From Streptomyces luteogriseus (GTDB lineage Bacteria > Actinomycetota > Actinomycetes > Streptomycetales > Streptomycetaceae): DNA of 64,000 nucleotides. The DNA lies in NCBI RefSeq assembly GCF_014205055.1, contig NZ_JACHMS010000001.1:8088501-8152500 (forward strand). The letters are read 5' to 3'. The translations under genes and the position numbers were made by a program. The notes beneath the pieces were generated by a model. That model was not told the DNA's origin. It did no database searches and saw nothing but the letters and a program-made list of their open reading frames with translations. Below are positions 33,782 to 41,527 of the stretch, in pieces (within the stretch, counting starts at the first letter, position 1; every line of letters starts with the position of its first letter).

Positions 33782-34192
33782 ATGACGCAACAAGGAACAG
33801 ATGTGAGCTGGGCGCTCCGCGATCTCGTCGAGAGCATCCAGGAGATCCGCTTCGCCCTCGTGGCCTCCAGCGACGGCAAGGCCATCACCTCCTACGGCGC
33901 CGAAGACCCCGACGACGTCGACCGCTTCGCCGCCGTGGTGGCCGGCCTGCAGGCCCTCGCCCAGCCGGTCGCCGAACAGTTCCCCAAGTACGCCGGGCAG
34001 CTGCGCCTCGCGATGATCGAGGTGGACGGCGGGCACCTCTTCGTCGTGCGCGCGGGCGTGGAGACGTACCTCGGCGTCCTCGCCAGGGAAGGCCTCGACC
34101 AGGGCCTGCTCGGTCACCAGATGAGGGACCTGGCCCGCAGGATGGGTGAACTCCTCGGCACCACTCCGCGCCTGGAGGAGCACTCTGGATGA
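33782..34192 (+). CDS. cvnB: Conservon roadblock/LC7 protein CvnB
   Basis: A 136-residue roadblock/LC7 domain protein (RFALVASSDGKAI, FAAVVAGLQALAQPVAEQF, HLFVVRAGVETYLGVLA). Roadblock proteins are activators or scaffolds for small GTPases of the MglA type. It starts 4 bases after cvnA and its stop overlaps the cvnC start by 4 bases (ATGA), so translation is coupled. In studied conservons the A-D products form a membrane complex likened to a G-protein-coupled system (established knowledge). Confidence 0.95.
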   Translation: MTQQGTDVSWALRDLVESIQEIRFALVASSDGKAITSYGAEDPDDVDRFAAVVAGLQALAQPVAEQFPKYAGQLRLAMIEVDGGHLFVVRAGVETYLGVLAREGLDQGLLGHQMRDLARRMGELLGTTPRLEEHSG

Positions 34193-34560
34193 GTGCTCCC
34201 CGCAGACCGTCGGACCCGTCCGGTCTCGAGCGCTACTACGTCCTCACCGGCGGGCGCAGCGGACCGGGCGGTTCGGCGTCGAGCCTCGACGTGGCGACCC
34301 TCGTCGTCTCCCGCGCCGCCCCGTTACCGGGCATGCAGCACGAGCACGAGGAGATCCTCCGCCGCTGCCGCGACCCGCTGTCGGTCGCCGAGCTCGGCGC
34401 TCACCTCGGGCTCCCCTTCAACATTCTCGCGGTGCTGCTGTCGGACCTGCTGGACGCAGGTCGCGTCGAAGCCCGTAACCCCATCCCGGCACACGAAGCC
34501 GGCCGCGGGCCCGACCTCGCGCTCCTTGAGGAGGTACTGAGTGGACTTGAAAGGCTTTGA
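34189..34560 (+). CDS. cvnC: Conservon DUF742 protein CvnC
   Basis: A 123-residue DUF742 protein. It has the family start RYYVLTGGRSGP, a winged-helix-like middle (HEEILRRCRDPLSVAELGAH) and the end LLEEVLSGLERL. It overlaps cvnB by 4 bases and cvnD by 20 bases. The helical wing suggests protein or DNA binding, but the biochemical role is not known. Confidence 0.95.
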   Translation: MSAPRRPSDPSGLERYYVLTGGRSGPGGSASSLDVATLVVSRAAPLPGMQHEHEEILRRCRDPLSVAELGAHLGLPFNILAVLLSDLLDAGRVEARNPIPAHEAGRGPDLALLEEVLSGLERL

Positions 34561-35143
34561 CCAACCCGGAGGCTCGGCCGGGGACACCCGTTCGGTGAAG
34601 GTGATGATCGCCGGCGGGTTCGGCACCGGGAAGACCACGATGGTCCGGTCGGTCAGCGACATCAAGCCGCTCACCACCGAGGAGACCCTCACCCAGGCCA
34701 GTGCCGACGTCGACCATCTCATCGGCGTCGCCGACAAGACGCAGACCACCGTCAGCCTGGACTTCGGCAAGATCGGCATCAACGAGAGCCTGGTGCTGTA
34801 CCTGTTCGGCACGCCCGGGCAGGAACGCTTCTGGTTCCTGTGGAACGGGCTGTTCAAGGGGGCCCTCGGCGCCGTCGTCCTGGTGGACACGCGCCGCCTG
34901 GAGTCCAGTTTCCGGGCGATCGAGGAGATGGAACGGCTGGAAGTCCCCTTCGTGGTCGCGCTGAACGTCTTCCCCGACTCGGGGAACTACCCGGTCGAGG
35001 AGATCCGGGACGCCCTGGACATACCCGAGCACACCCCGGTCGTGGCCTTCGACGCCCGTGACCGGGCCTCCAGCCGGGACGTCCTGGTCGCACTGATCCA
35101 CCATCTGAAGCAACGCTCGGCCGTGGCCCTGGAGCCCCGATGA
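34541..35143 (+). CDS. cvnD: Conservon small GTP-binding protein CvnD
   Basis: A 200-residue Ras/MglA-like GTPase. The P-loop is GGFGTGKTTMV, switch II contains LFGTPGQERFWFLW, and the G4 position reads NVFPDS rather than NKxD, as is common in this family. It is expected to cycle between GDP and GTP under control of CvnB. The GTG start at 34541 sits inside cvnC after a GAGG. It overlaps the P450 gene by 4 bases. Confidence 0.95.
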   Translation: MDLKGFDQPGGSAGDTRSVKVMIAGGFGTGKTTMVRSVSDIKPLTTEETLTQASADVDHLIGVADKTQTTVSLDFGKIGINESLVLYLFGTPGQERFWFLWNGLFKGALGAVVLVDTRRLESSFRAIEEMERLEVPFVVALNVFPDSGNYPVEEIRDALDIPEHTPVVAFDARDRASSRDVLVALIHHLKQRSAVALEPR

Positions 35144-36390
35144 ACGACTCGACCGAATCCGGACTCCAGGCCGTGCGGGGCTGCCCCGTCGCCCATCACG
35201 GGGCCGACCTGACCCGGCTGTACGGCCCGGACGCCGCGACCGACCCGATGGGCATCTACGAGCGGCTGCGCAAGGAGCACGGCTCGGTCGCGCCGGTCCT
35301 GCTCGAAGGCGACGTACCCGCCTGGCTGGTGCTCGGCTACCGCGACAACCGGCGGGTGCTCGACAACCCCCGCCAGTTCAGCCGGGACGCGAGGATCTGG
35401 CGGGACTGGCGGGAGGGCCGGATCGAGGAGACCTCGCCGATCATGCCGATGGTCGGCTGGCGCCCCGACTGTGTGTCCCAGGACGGCGAACCGCACCGCA
35501 GGCTGCGCGGCGCCGTCACCGACGGGTTGCAGGCGGCGACCACCCGGGGCGTCCGGCGGCACGTCACGCACTTCGCGAACAAGCGGATCGACGCGTTCGT
35601 CGACGCCGGAAGCGCCGACCTCGTGGCCGACTACGCCGAGCAACTGCCGATGCTCGTGCTGACCAGGATGCTGGGCCTACCCGCGGCGGACGGGCTGCGC
35701 CTGATCGAGTCGTGCGCCCAGGTCTTCAAGGGTGGTGAGGGCGCCCTCGAGCACAACGACCGGATCATGCAGATCCTCGGGGAACTCGCCGAGCGCAAGC
35801 GGGCCGAGCCGGGCTCCGACTTCGCCACGGCCCTGCTGGAGCACCCGGCCGGCCTCGACCACGACGAGGTCGTCAGCCATCTGCGCCTGGTGCTGATCGC
35901 CGCCCACACCACCACCAGCAACCTGCTGGCCCGGGTCCTGCAACGGGTCCTCACCGACGCCGCCCGGCTGTCCGGTCTGGTCAGCGGGGAGCTGAACATC
36001 TCCTCGGTGGTGGAAGAGGTCATGTGGGACATCCCACCGCTGTCCGTGCTGCCGGGCCGGTTCGCGACCGCCGACCTGGAGCTCGGAGGCCATCACGTCC
36101 AGGAGGGAGAGCTGCTCATCCTGGGCCTGGCCGCCGGCAACCTCGACCCGGAGGTACGGCCCGACTCGGCCGTCGCCGTGCAGGGCAACCAGTCGCATCT
36201 GGCGTTCAGCGCCGGACCGCACGAGTGCCCGGGGCAGACCATCGGTCAGTCCATCATCGAGGTCGGCGTGGACGTCCTGCTGCACCGGCTGCCGGACCTG
36301 CGCCTGGCCGTACCGCCGGAAGAACTCGGCTCGACCGCCTCCACGTGGGAGTCCCGGCTGGACAGCCTGCCGGTCGAGTTCACCGTCTAG
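35140..36390 (+). CDS. cvnE: Conservon cytochrome P450 CvnE, CYP157-like, lacks ExxR
   Basis: A 416-residue P450. The haem loop FSAGPHECPGQTIG has Cys363. The I-helix reads AAHTTTSN instead of AGxDTT. The K-helix, normally ExxR, reads EVMW (Glu293 to Trp296), so the universally expected arginine is missing. The CYP157 family found in Streptomyces conservons is documented to lack ExxR, and this gene fits it. Position as the last gene of the operon, with a 4-base overlap, also fits. Whether it catalyses or only senses is unknown. A strong terminator follows. Confidence 0.93.
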   Translation: MNDSTESGLQAVRGCPVAHHGADLTRLYGPDAATDPMGIYERLRKEHGSVAPVLLEGDVPAWLVLGYRDNRRVLDNPRQFSRDARIWRDWREGRIEETSPIMPMVGWRPDCVSQDGEPHRRLRGAVTDGLQAATTRGVRRHVTHFANKRIDAFVDAGSADLVADYAEQLPMLVLTRMLGLPAADGLRLIESCAQVFKGGEGALEHNDRIMQILGELAERKRAEPGSDFATALLEHPAGLDHDEVVSHLRLVLIAAHTTTSNLLARVLQRVLTDAARLSGLVSGELNISSVVEEVMWDIPPLSVLPGRFATADLELGGHHVQEGELLILGLAAGNLDPEVRPDSAVAVQGNQSHLAFSAGPHECPGQTIGQSIIEVGVDVLLHRLPDLRLAVPPEELGSTASTWESRLDSLPVEFTV

Positions 36391-36406
36391 GCCACGTCGG
36401 CAGCCT

Positions 36407-36435
36407 GTTGCCCGGCCGGTTTCCGGCCGGGCAAC
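36407..36435 (+). terminator. Terminator of the conservon operon
   Basis: GTTGCCCGGCCGG and CCGGCCGGGCAAC form a perfect 13-base stem with a TTT loop, 17 bases after the cvnE stop. Confidence 0.85.
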
Positions 36436-36542
36436 GCCGTGCGTGGGTGCAGGCGGTGGCTCACACGCTCAGCGGGCCGTCGACCGAGCTGCGTCCGGGG
36501 AGGCCTCGCGGTGCCGCGACGTCGTCCTCTTCATCGCCCTTC

Positions 36543-36573
36543 GGCCCGGGCCGTTCTGGGCACGGCCCGGGCC
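36543..36573 (-). terminator. Terminator of the 576-residue gene
   Basis: GGCCCGGGCCG and CGGCCCGGGCC form an 11-base perfect stem with a 9-base loop, 16 bases beyond the stop of the minus-strand gene at 36589. Confidence 0.75.
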
Positions 36574-36588
36574 TTCAGGGGTGAGGCG

Positions 36589-38319
36589 TCAGCCGTCGAG
36601 CCAGTCGCCCGCGACGCCCGTGGGACGGTATCCCGTGGCGTTCCAGAGGAAATGCGGGTGGGCACAGCCGAACATGTAGGCGAGCAGTGCGGTGTCCTCC
36701 CTTCCGGTCTGAGGGTCGTGCAGGGCGTGGAACCTCTCGGATCCGACTACGCCGGCGTCTTGCTGGACATGACGGGCGCGGTCCGGCGAGGGTGCGTCGC
36801 GGGATGCCTCAACGGCGGCGATGTAGGTGCGGCGCAGGATCTCCCAGGTGCTGTCCGTGTCGCCGGACCAGGGGCCGTGCAGTGCCTCGAAGGCATGGAG
36901 CTCGGCGTCGAAGAGGGGCCATGTCCGGGGGAACTGGGCTCGACAGCGTGCGGACAGCTCGGCGGTCCGGGCGCTCAGTGCAGGTGCGGTGGGCCGCGGG
37001 GCGAAGGTGAGGGTGGTGCCGTGGGTGAGGATGCCGGTGCACGGGTTGGGCTGCAGGTCGCACAGCGGGCACTCCTCGGCCGGGGGGAGGCCCTGGGTGA
37101 TGCCGTCGAACCACAGGGCGTGGCGGCCCGTGAGCCCCATCCAGACGATGGTGGTGGTCAGCAGCCAGGTGTTCCACATCGGGCTGTGGGCCTCGGGCGT
37201 GCAGCCGTACTTGACGAGGGCTATCGCGCAGGCGGCGTAGAGCGCCTTGGTGTGGGTGGGCATGTCGGCGAGCCAGAAGTTGCTGATCTCGCCGGTGAGG
37301 GCGTCGGCCCGTACATCGGCCATGTCGTCGATGACGCGGCACAGCAGCAGGGAGGCGAGGTTCTCCTCCTGCCAGAGTTCGGTGTCGGGGGCCACGTGCC
37401 AGAACAGGCAGTCCAGCATCTGCAGGGCTGAGTAGGCGCCCTGGTCGAGCGGGTTGGTCTGGGGGAGCGTGACGCCGCCCGCGTCGTGCTGTTGGAGCCA
37501 GTACTCGTCGACGGATCGCTTGTGGGCCGCGAAGAGTCCGGAGACCAGGGCCCGTGCGCTGTTGGTGCTGAAATTCTCGGCCAGGCGGCCTTCGACGTGT
37601 TGGGTGAGGCGCGTGGTGTCGATAGTGTCGACCACGCGTTTGTATTCGTGGAAGACGAGGATGTCGTCCTCGAAGCGGTGGCGGTGGCCGAGGTCTCGTT
37701 CGAGGTCGTTCATCTGCCGGGTCCAGGACCATCCACCGGTCAGGACGCTGTCGAGCTCCCGGCGGTGTGGCCAGGTCTTGACGGTGAGGGGGCGGCCGGC
37801 GCTCTGCCGCCAGCGGTAGTCGTCCAGCGTACGTGCGGGGGGCGTGGGCAGCCGACGGCACAACGGGCAGGCGCAGACGCTTGTCTGTTCCTCCTCGCGC
37901 GACGGGGTGATTGCCCGGCTCCGCCAGGCCCCTTCCAGCATCGCGCAGGTCAGTCTGCAGACCTCGATGTCGGTGCCGACCTGGGGGAAGGCTGCTTCGA
38001 TCATGCGCAGGCTCGTGTCGAGGTGCCTCAGCCTGGCGTAGCCCTCCTCGTCGGGCGGGAGGAACGCGGGCCGCGCCAGATGGAGGGCTCCCTCCACCTG
38101 CAGCGTGGTGCTGGAGTGGGGGGAGCCGAATGCGTTCAGCCGCTGCTGAGCGGCGTTCTGGGACCTTCGGTACTGCTCCGTGCTCACCTTGATGTGTTTC
38201 AGCAGGAGGCGGGCCAGGCTGTTCCCCGCCTCCGTGGGGTGGAGCTGGGCGCTTGTCTGCGCCGGGAGCGAGCTGTCGGCGGACGCCTTCGGAACAGCAC
38301 CTGCGACTCGAGATTTCAC
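36589..38319 (-). CDS. Unrecognised helical protein with DDMAD and two CPLC motifs
   Basis: A 576-residue, largely helical protein that I cannot assign. Residues 331-335 read DDMAD inside LLCRVIDDMADVRAD, which matches the DDxxD metal motif of class I isoprenoid synthases. Two CPLC motifs (149-154 as CACPLC, and 416-420) and Cys427 could bind zinc or iron-sulfur. No clear NSE motif is seen. There is no signal peptide, and a hydrophobic stretch near residues 385-397 may be core. The GTG start at 38319 has GGGAG six bases upstream. A frameshifted gene with a terpene-cyclase-like N-terminus lies just upstream on the same strand. An isoprenoid role is a guess. Confidence 0.75.
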   Translation of the reverse strand: MKSRVAGAVPKASADSSLPAQTSAQLHPTEAGNSLARLLLKHIKVSTEQYRRSQNAAQQRLNAFGSPHSSTTLQVEGALHLARPAFLPPDEEGYARLRHLDTSLRMIEAAFPQVGTDIEVCRLTCAMLEGAWRSRAITPSREEEQTSVCACPLCRRLPTPPARTLDDYRWRQSAGRPLTVKTWPHRRELDSVLTGGWSWTRQMNDLERDLGHRHRFEDDILVFHEYKRVVDTIDTTRLTQHVEGRLAENFSTNSARALVSGLFAAHKRSVDEYWLQQHDAGGVTLPQTNPLDQGAYSALQMLDCLFWHVAPDTELWQEENLASLLLCRVIDDMADVRADALTGEISNFWLADMPTHTKALYAACAIALVKYGCTPEAHSPMWNTWLLTTTIVWMGLTGRHALWFDGITQGLPPAEECPLCDLQPNPCTGILTHGTTLTFAPRPTAPALSARTAELSARCRAQFPRTWPLFDAELHAFEALHGPWSGDTDSTWEILRRTYIAAVEASRDAPSPDRARHVQQDAGVVGSERFHALHDPQTGREDTALLAYMFGCAHPHFLWNATGYRPTGVAGDWLDG

Positions 38320-38459
38320 ACCGGTCTCCCAATGAGCTGTGGTCCTGGCAACGGCACCGACCGACCGCGGTCGTCGACCGGCCGTGCCCGGGAATCTTGT
38401 GTACTTTCCGCGACGGCCTCGCCGGACAGCCGGACTCACGCGACCGGCTACGGCTTCTG

Positions 38460-38676
38460 CTACGAACGACCGCGGGGGGCGCGACTGCTGCGACGACGGC
38501 ACTCCTGCTGCGAGGCGAGCACCTGCATCGCCGCCTCAGCCGTGCTGATCAGGAAGCACTCGTGGCCCGTCAGACGTAGCGCGACCCCTGGATCCGAGAT
38601 GCGCTGCATCGCCCGAGGCGTGTGGGTGGCTGACCGGGGTCTCGAAGGGCAGGTCGAACCGGACGTCCTGAGGCAT
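38460..38676 (-). pseudogene. Frameshifted small gene with terpene-cyclase-like start
   Basis: Reading from ATG 38676 (AAAGGAA six bases upstream) gives MPQDVRFDLPFETPVSHPHA, a start I associate with Streptomyces terpene cyclases. Third-position GC is high for about 22 codons and then collapses, and this frame stops at 38536. The other frame continues with good bias as QRISDPGVALRLTGHECFLI and beyond, to a stop at 38460. A single frameshift near 38612 would join them into about 71 residues. The joined tail does not resemble a terpene cyclase that I know. It is either a relic or a sequencing frameshift in a small gene. Confidence 0.45.
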
Positions 38677-38985
38677 GCGTTTCCTTTCGGGAGACGGAAC
38701 GCAGAGTCCCCCCACCCCTACGAGCGGACGGTGCCGTGACCGTCCGCACACTCGAACTGGGCTTCGCAGTCCGAAAGTTGAACCGAGAAGCGGTACGAGG
38801 CTGCCCATGACGTGAATGAGCCATTCCGTGACCCTGCCGTGATCTCCGTTACTGCCCGAAGCGCGTGAGCTGCGTATACTCCCTCGCCCCTCACCCGGTA
38901 CCGGCTCGTCCACCGAGCCTCCGGAGCCGCGGAACGCCACACTGGTCGAAGTCCGTTCGACGACCGACCAGGAGGCGCACCGACG
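38677..38985. promoter_or_regulatory. Divergent intergenic region with a TATACT -10 hexamer
   Basis: A 309-base region without a gene. It is less GC-rich than average. A perfect TATACT lies at 38875-38880, a likely -10 element for the plus-strand oxidase gene starting at 38986; no clear -35 is visible. Nothing else is recognised. Confidence 0.4.
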
Positions 38986-39450
38986 ATGACGTCCGTACCC
39001 GTACGCAGCACCGAGCAGCGCAAGAAGGACACCCTGCACCGCCTGGACCACGACGTGGACGCCTGGGTCGCCACGGCCGACGGCGCGTCGGGGACGCCCT
39101 ACCTCGTCCCGCTGTCCTTCCTCTGGAACGGCTCGTACCTGCTGTTCGCCACGCCCGCGTCCAGCCCCACCGGACGCAACCTCGCCGCGTCCGGCCGGGC
39201 CCGCGTGGGCATCGGGCCGACCCGTGACGTGGTCATGGTGGAAGGCACGGTGGAGACCGTCCAGCCCGGTGAGCTGACCGAGCAGGACGCCGAACTCTTC
39301 GCCGCCAAGACCGGGTTCGACCCCCGCCGGCTCGCCACGCCGTACCTCTACTTCCGTGTCGTGCCGCGGCGGGTGCAGGCCTGGCGGGAGGCCGATGAAC
39401 TCGACGGCCGTGAACTCATGCGTGACGGACGGTGGTTGAAGTCCGACTGA
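38986..39450 (+). CDS. Pyridoxamine 5'-phosphate oxidase-like split-barrel protein
   Basis: A 154-residue split-barrel flavin/F420-binding protein. Typical segments are VDAWVATADGASGTPYLVPL, LLFATPASSPTGRNLAASG, RDVVMVEGTVETV and YLYFRVVPRRVQAWRE. Actinobacterial members use FMN, F420 or haem and reduce small molecules; this one cannot be refined further. AGGAGG precedes the ATG by about ten bases. It lies 78 bases upstream of a VOC gene on the same strand. Confidence 0.9.
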   Translation: MTSVPVRSTEQRKKDTLHRLDHDVDAWVATADGASGTPYLVPLSFLWNGSYLLFATPASSPTGRNLAASGRARVGIGPTRDVVMVEGTVETVQPGELTEQDAELFAAKTGFDPRRLATPYLYFRVVPRRVQAWREADELDGRELMRDGRWLKSD

Positions 39451-39528
39451 ATCGGCCGGGCCGGGATATCCGCATGGTACGGACCCGCGGGGCACGACCG
39501 CCCCGCGGCCGAATCCTGCGGAGGAGAC

Positions 39529-39921
39529 ATGGCACTGGTGAAAGCGGGGGTCCTCGTGCTCGACTGCGCCGAGCCCGAGAAGCTCGCCGTGTTCTACAAG
39601 GAACTGCTGGAGGGGGAGGAGTCGGACGCCACCGCCAACCGGGTGGAGATCAAGAGCGCCGACGGCTTCCGGATCGCACTGCGCCGGGACGTCAACGCGA
39701 CCCCGCCCAGCTGGCCGCGTCCCGAGAACTCCCTCCAGGCCCACCTGGAGTTCGTGGTCGACGATCTCGACGCGGTCGAACGCCGCGTCATCAGCCTCGG
39801 CGGCCGCCCCCTGGAGGCCAAGGAGCCCTCGGGCCCCCTGGAGGAGCGCGGCTACGCCGACCCGGCGGGCCACTCCTTCACCCTGCGCCGCACCGCTCCG
39901 ACGGCACCCAAGCAGGGCTGA
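39529..39921 (+). CDS. VOC family (glyoxalase-like) protein
   Basis: A 130-residue vicinal-oxygen-chelate protein with the two expected beta-alpha-beta-beta-beta modules: GVLVLDCAEPEKLAVFYKEL at the start and HLEFVVDDLDAVERRVISLG in the middle, ending with the YADPAGHSFTL metal strand. VOC members include dioxygenases, glyoxalases and bleomycin-binding proteins; no specific activity can be assigned. GGAGGAG lies just upstream of the ATG. Confidence 0.9.
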   Translation: MALVKAGVLVLDCAEPEKLAVFYKELLEGEESDATANRVEIKSADGFRIALRRDVNATPPSWPRPENSLQAHLEFVVDDLDAVERRVISLGGRPLEAKEPSGPLEERGYADPAGHSFTLRRTAPTAPKQG

Positions 39922-40030
39922 GCGCGGCGTACGCCCGGTGCCGACAGGCCCAAGGGCCTGCCCGCCGTCCTGCGCCCCGAGTCGCGCCCACCCGTGAAGA
40001 CGATCCAGCAGGACGGCCGAGCGCACAGGA

Positions 40031-40063
40031 CGGCCCCGCCCGGTACGGTGCCGGGCGGGGCCG
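40031..40063. terminator. Bidirectional hairpin between VOC and DUF4235 genes
   Basis: CGGCCCCGCCCGG and CCGGGCGGGGCCG form a perfect 13-base stem with a 7-base loop, placed between two convergent genes and 9 bases from the DUF4235 stop. Confidence 0.8.
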
Positions 40064-40071
40064 CGTCGCTG

Positions 40072-40368
40072 TCAGTCCCGGCCGCCCTTCTCGCCGACCG
40101 GCCAGGTGCCGGTCGAACGCTCGATGGCCTTGGCACCCGCGCGGTCCACGGCGCTGCGCACCACCGCGAAGATGGCGCCCTGGATCGCGGCGGCCAGCAG
40201 CACTTCGCCCCAGCCGCGGTCCTTGTCCAGAGCGTCGGGCGCGTCCTCCTCGTTCCGGATCGCCATCCACGTCTTGCGGAAGGCGAGCCCGGCCAGCCAG
40301 CCGCCCGACCAGCCGAGCACGAACCCGAGGGGCTGGTACGCGAGGGACATCTTCTTCTTCTTTGCCAC
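40072..40368 (-). CDS. DUF4235 small membrane protein
   Basis: A 98-residue protein with a Lys-rich start, a hydrophobic helix near residues 11-28 (PLGFVLGWSGGWLAGLAF) and a second near 55-70 (EVLLAAAIQGAIFAVV). This is the DUF4235 pattern of actinobacteria, function unknown. The GTG start has AAGGAG five bases upstream. It lies 33 bases after the glutathione-transferase-like gene on the same strand, probably in one transcript. Confidence 0.88.
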   Translation of the reverse strand: MAKKKKMSLAYQPLGFVLGWSGGWLAGLAFRKTWMAIRNEEDAPDALDKDRGWGEVLLAAAIQGAIFAVVRSAVDRAGAKAIERSTGTWPVGEKGGRD

Positions 40369-40401
40369 GGGAACTCCTTGGTAGCTGAGGGGTCGAAGCG
40401 G

Positions 40402-41427
40402 TCAGGGGGTGTGCGCCGCCGGGATCCGCTCCTCGGCGCGGACCGGCCCGGGCGGTGTGCCGTCGCCGAACGGCCGGCCGCCCAGTTCCTCGCGGTGGTG
40501 GGGGGTCAGCCAGCCGGACAGGTCCGGGCCCAGGGGGACGATGCGGGTCGGATTGATGCCGGTGTGCACCTGGTAGTAGTGGCGCTTGATGTGGTCGAAG
40601 TCGACGGTGTCGCCGAACCCGGGGGTCTGGTACAGGTCGCGGACGTACGCCCACAGCACCTGGTTCTCCGTCAGCTTCCAGCGGTTGCACTTGAAGTGAC
40701 CGTGGTAGACCGCGTCGAAACGCACCAGCGTGGTGAACAGCCGGATGTCCGCCTCGGTGATCGTGTCGCCGACGAGGTAGCGCTGCCGCTCCAACCGCTC
40801 CGCGAGCAGCTCCAGCCGCCGGAACACACCCGAGCAGGCGGCCTCGTACTCCTCCTGCCCGGTGGCGAAACCCGCCTTGTAGACACCGTTGTTGACGTCC
40901 TCGTAGACGCCCGCCATCACCTCGTCGATCTCGTCGCGCAGCTTGTCCGGGTACAGGTCGGGCGCGCCGTCCCGGTGCAGGGCCGTCCACTCGGTCGCGA
41001 GGTCGAGGGTGAGCTGCTGGTAGTCGTTGGTCACCAGCCGGCCGCTGGGCACGTCCACGATCGCCGGCACACTGACACCGCCGGGGTAGTCGCTCTCGCG
41101 CCGGTCGTAGGCCTCGCTGAGATAGCGGATGCCGAGGACCGGGTCGCGGTCGTCCTCGTCGAGGGTGAAGCGCCAGCTGCGGTCGTCCTGGATCGGGTCG
41201 GTGACGGCCAGGGACAGAGCGTCCTCCAGGCCGAGCAGCCGCCGCGAGACCAGTGACCGGCTCGCCCACGGGCAGGCGCGGCTGACGACCAGACGGTAGC
41301 GGCCGGCCTCGACCGGCCAGCCGTCCCGGCCGTCCGCGGCGATGCGGTCCGCGAAGTGTGCCCTGGACCGTTTGAACGTCCTCCTTCCGTAGCCGGTGTT
41401 GCCGTCGTCGCCGTCGTCGCGGCTCAT
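40402..41427 (-). CDS. Xi-class glutathione S-transferase (glutathionyl-hydroquinone reductase family)
   Basis: A 341-residue ECM4/YqjG-like protein. The active site is SRACPWASR with Cys52. The WRFTLDEDDRDPVLGIRYLS, TNDYQQLTLDLATEW, ADIRLFTTLVRFDAVYHGHF and HIKRHYYQVHTGINPTRIVP segments match the family closely. These enzymes reduce glutathionyl-hydroquinones. Streptomyces makes mycothiol rather than glutathione, so the thiol substrate here is probably different (inference). The DUF4235 gene follows. It diverges from the cation efflux gene. Confidence 0.92.
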   Translation of the reverse strand: MSRDDGDDGNTGYGRRTFKRSRAHFADRIAADGRDGWPVEAGRYRLVVSRACPWASRSLVSRRLLGLEDALSLAVTDPIQDDRSWRFTLDEDDRDPVLGIRYLSEAYDRRESDYPGGVSVPAIVDVPSGRLVTNDYQQLTLDLATEWTALHRDGAPDLYPDKLRDEIDEVMAGVYEDVNNGVYKAGFATGQEEYEAACSGVFRRLELLAERLERQRYLVGDTITEADIRLFTTLVRFDAVYHGHFKCNRWKLTENQVLWAYVRDLYQTPGFGDTVDFDHIKRHYYQVHTGINPTRIVPLGPDLSGWLTPHHREELGGRPFGDGTPPGPVRAEERIPAAHTP

Positions 41428-41527
41428 GGGGGTGACCTCCTTGCCCTACGTGGACCCTGGTGAACGCGTTCCCCGTTTTCCGCCGACGGCACGGTGTGAG
41501 CACCGCCGACCGGGGCAATCGGCGTGG

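Noticed and set aside
38253..38579. Plus-strand 108-codon frame overlapping the start of the DDMAD gene
   Set aside because: It has no ribosome-binding site and poor codon bias at its start, and it overlaps the relic read on the other strand. The tail looked protein-like but could not be supported.
36391..38985. A full terpene biosynthetic cluster around the conservon P450
   Set aside because: The P450 is translationally coupled to the conservon and ends in a strong terminator; only one unassigned gene and a relic follow, which is not enough for a cluster call.
38536..40026. Minus-strand open frame of about 496 codons covering the split-barrel and VOC genes
   Set aside because: The plus-strand genes match known families with proper ribosome-binding sites. 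Only the last 47 codons of the minus frame, reported separately, look real.
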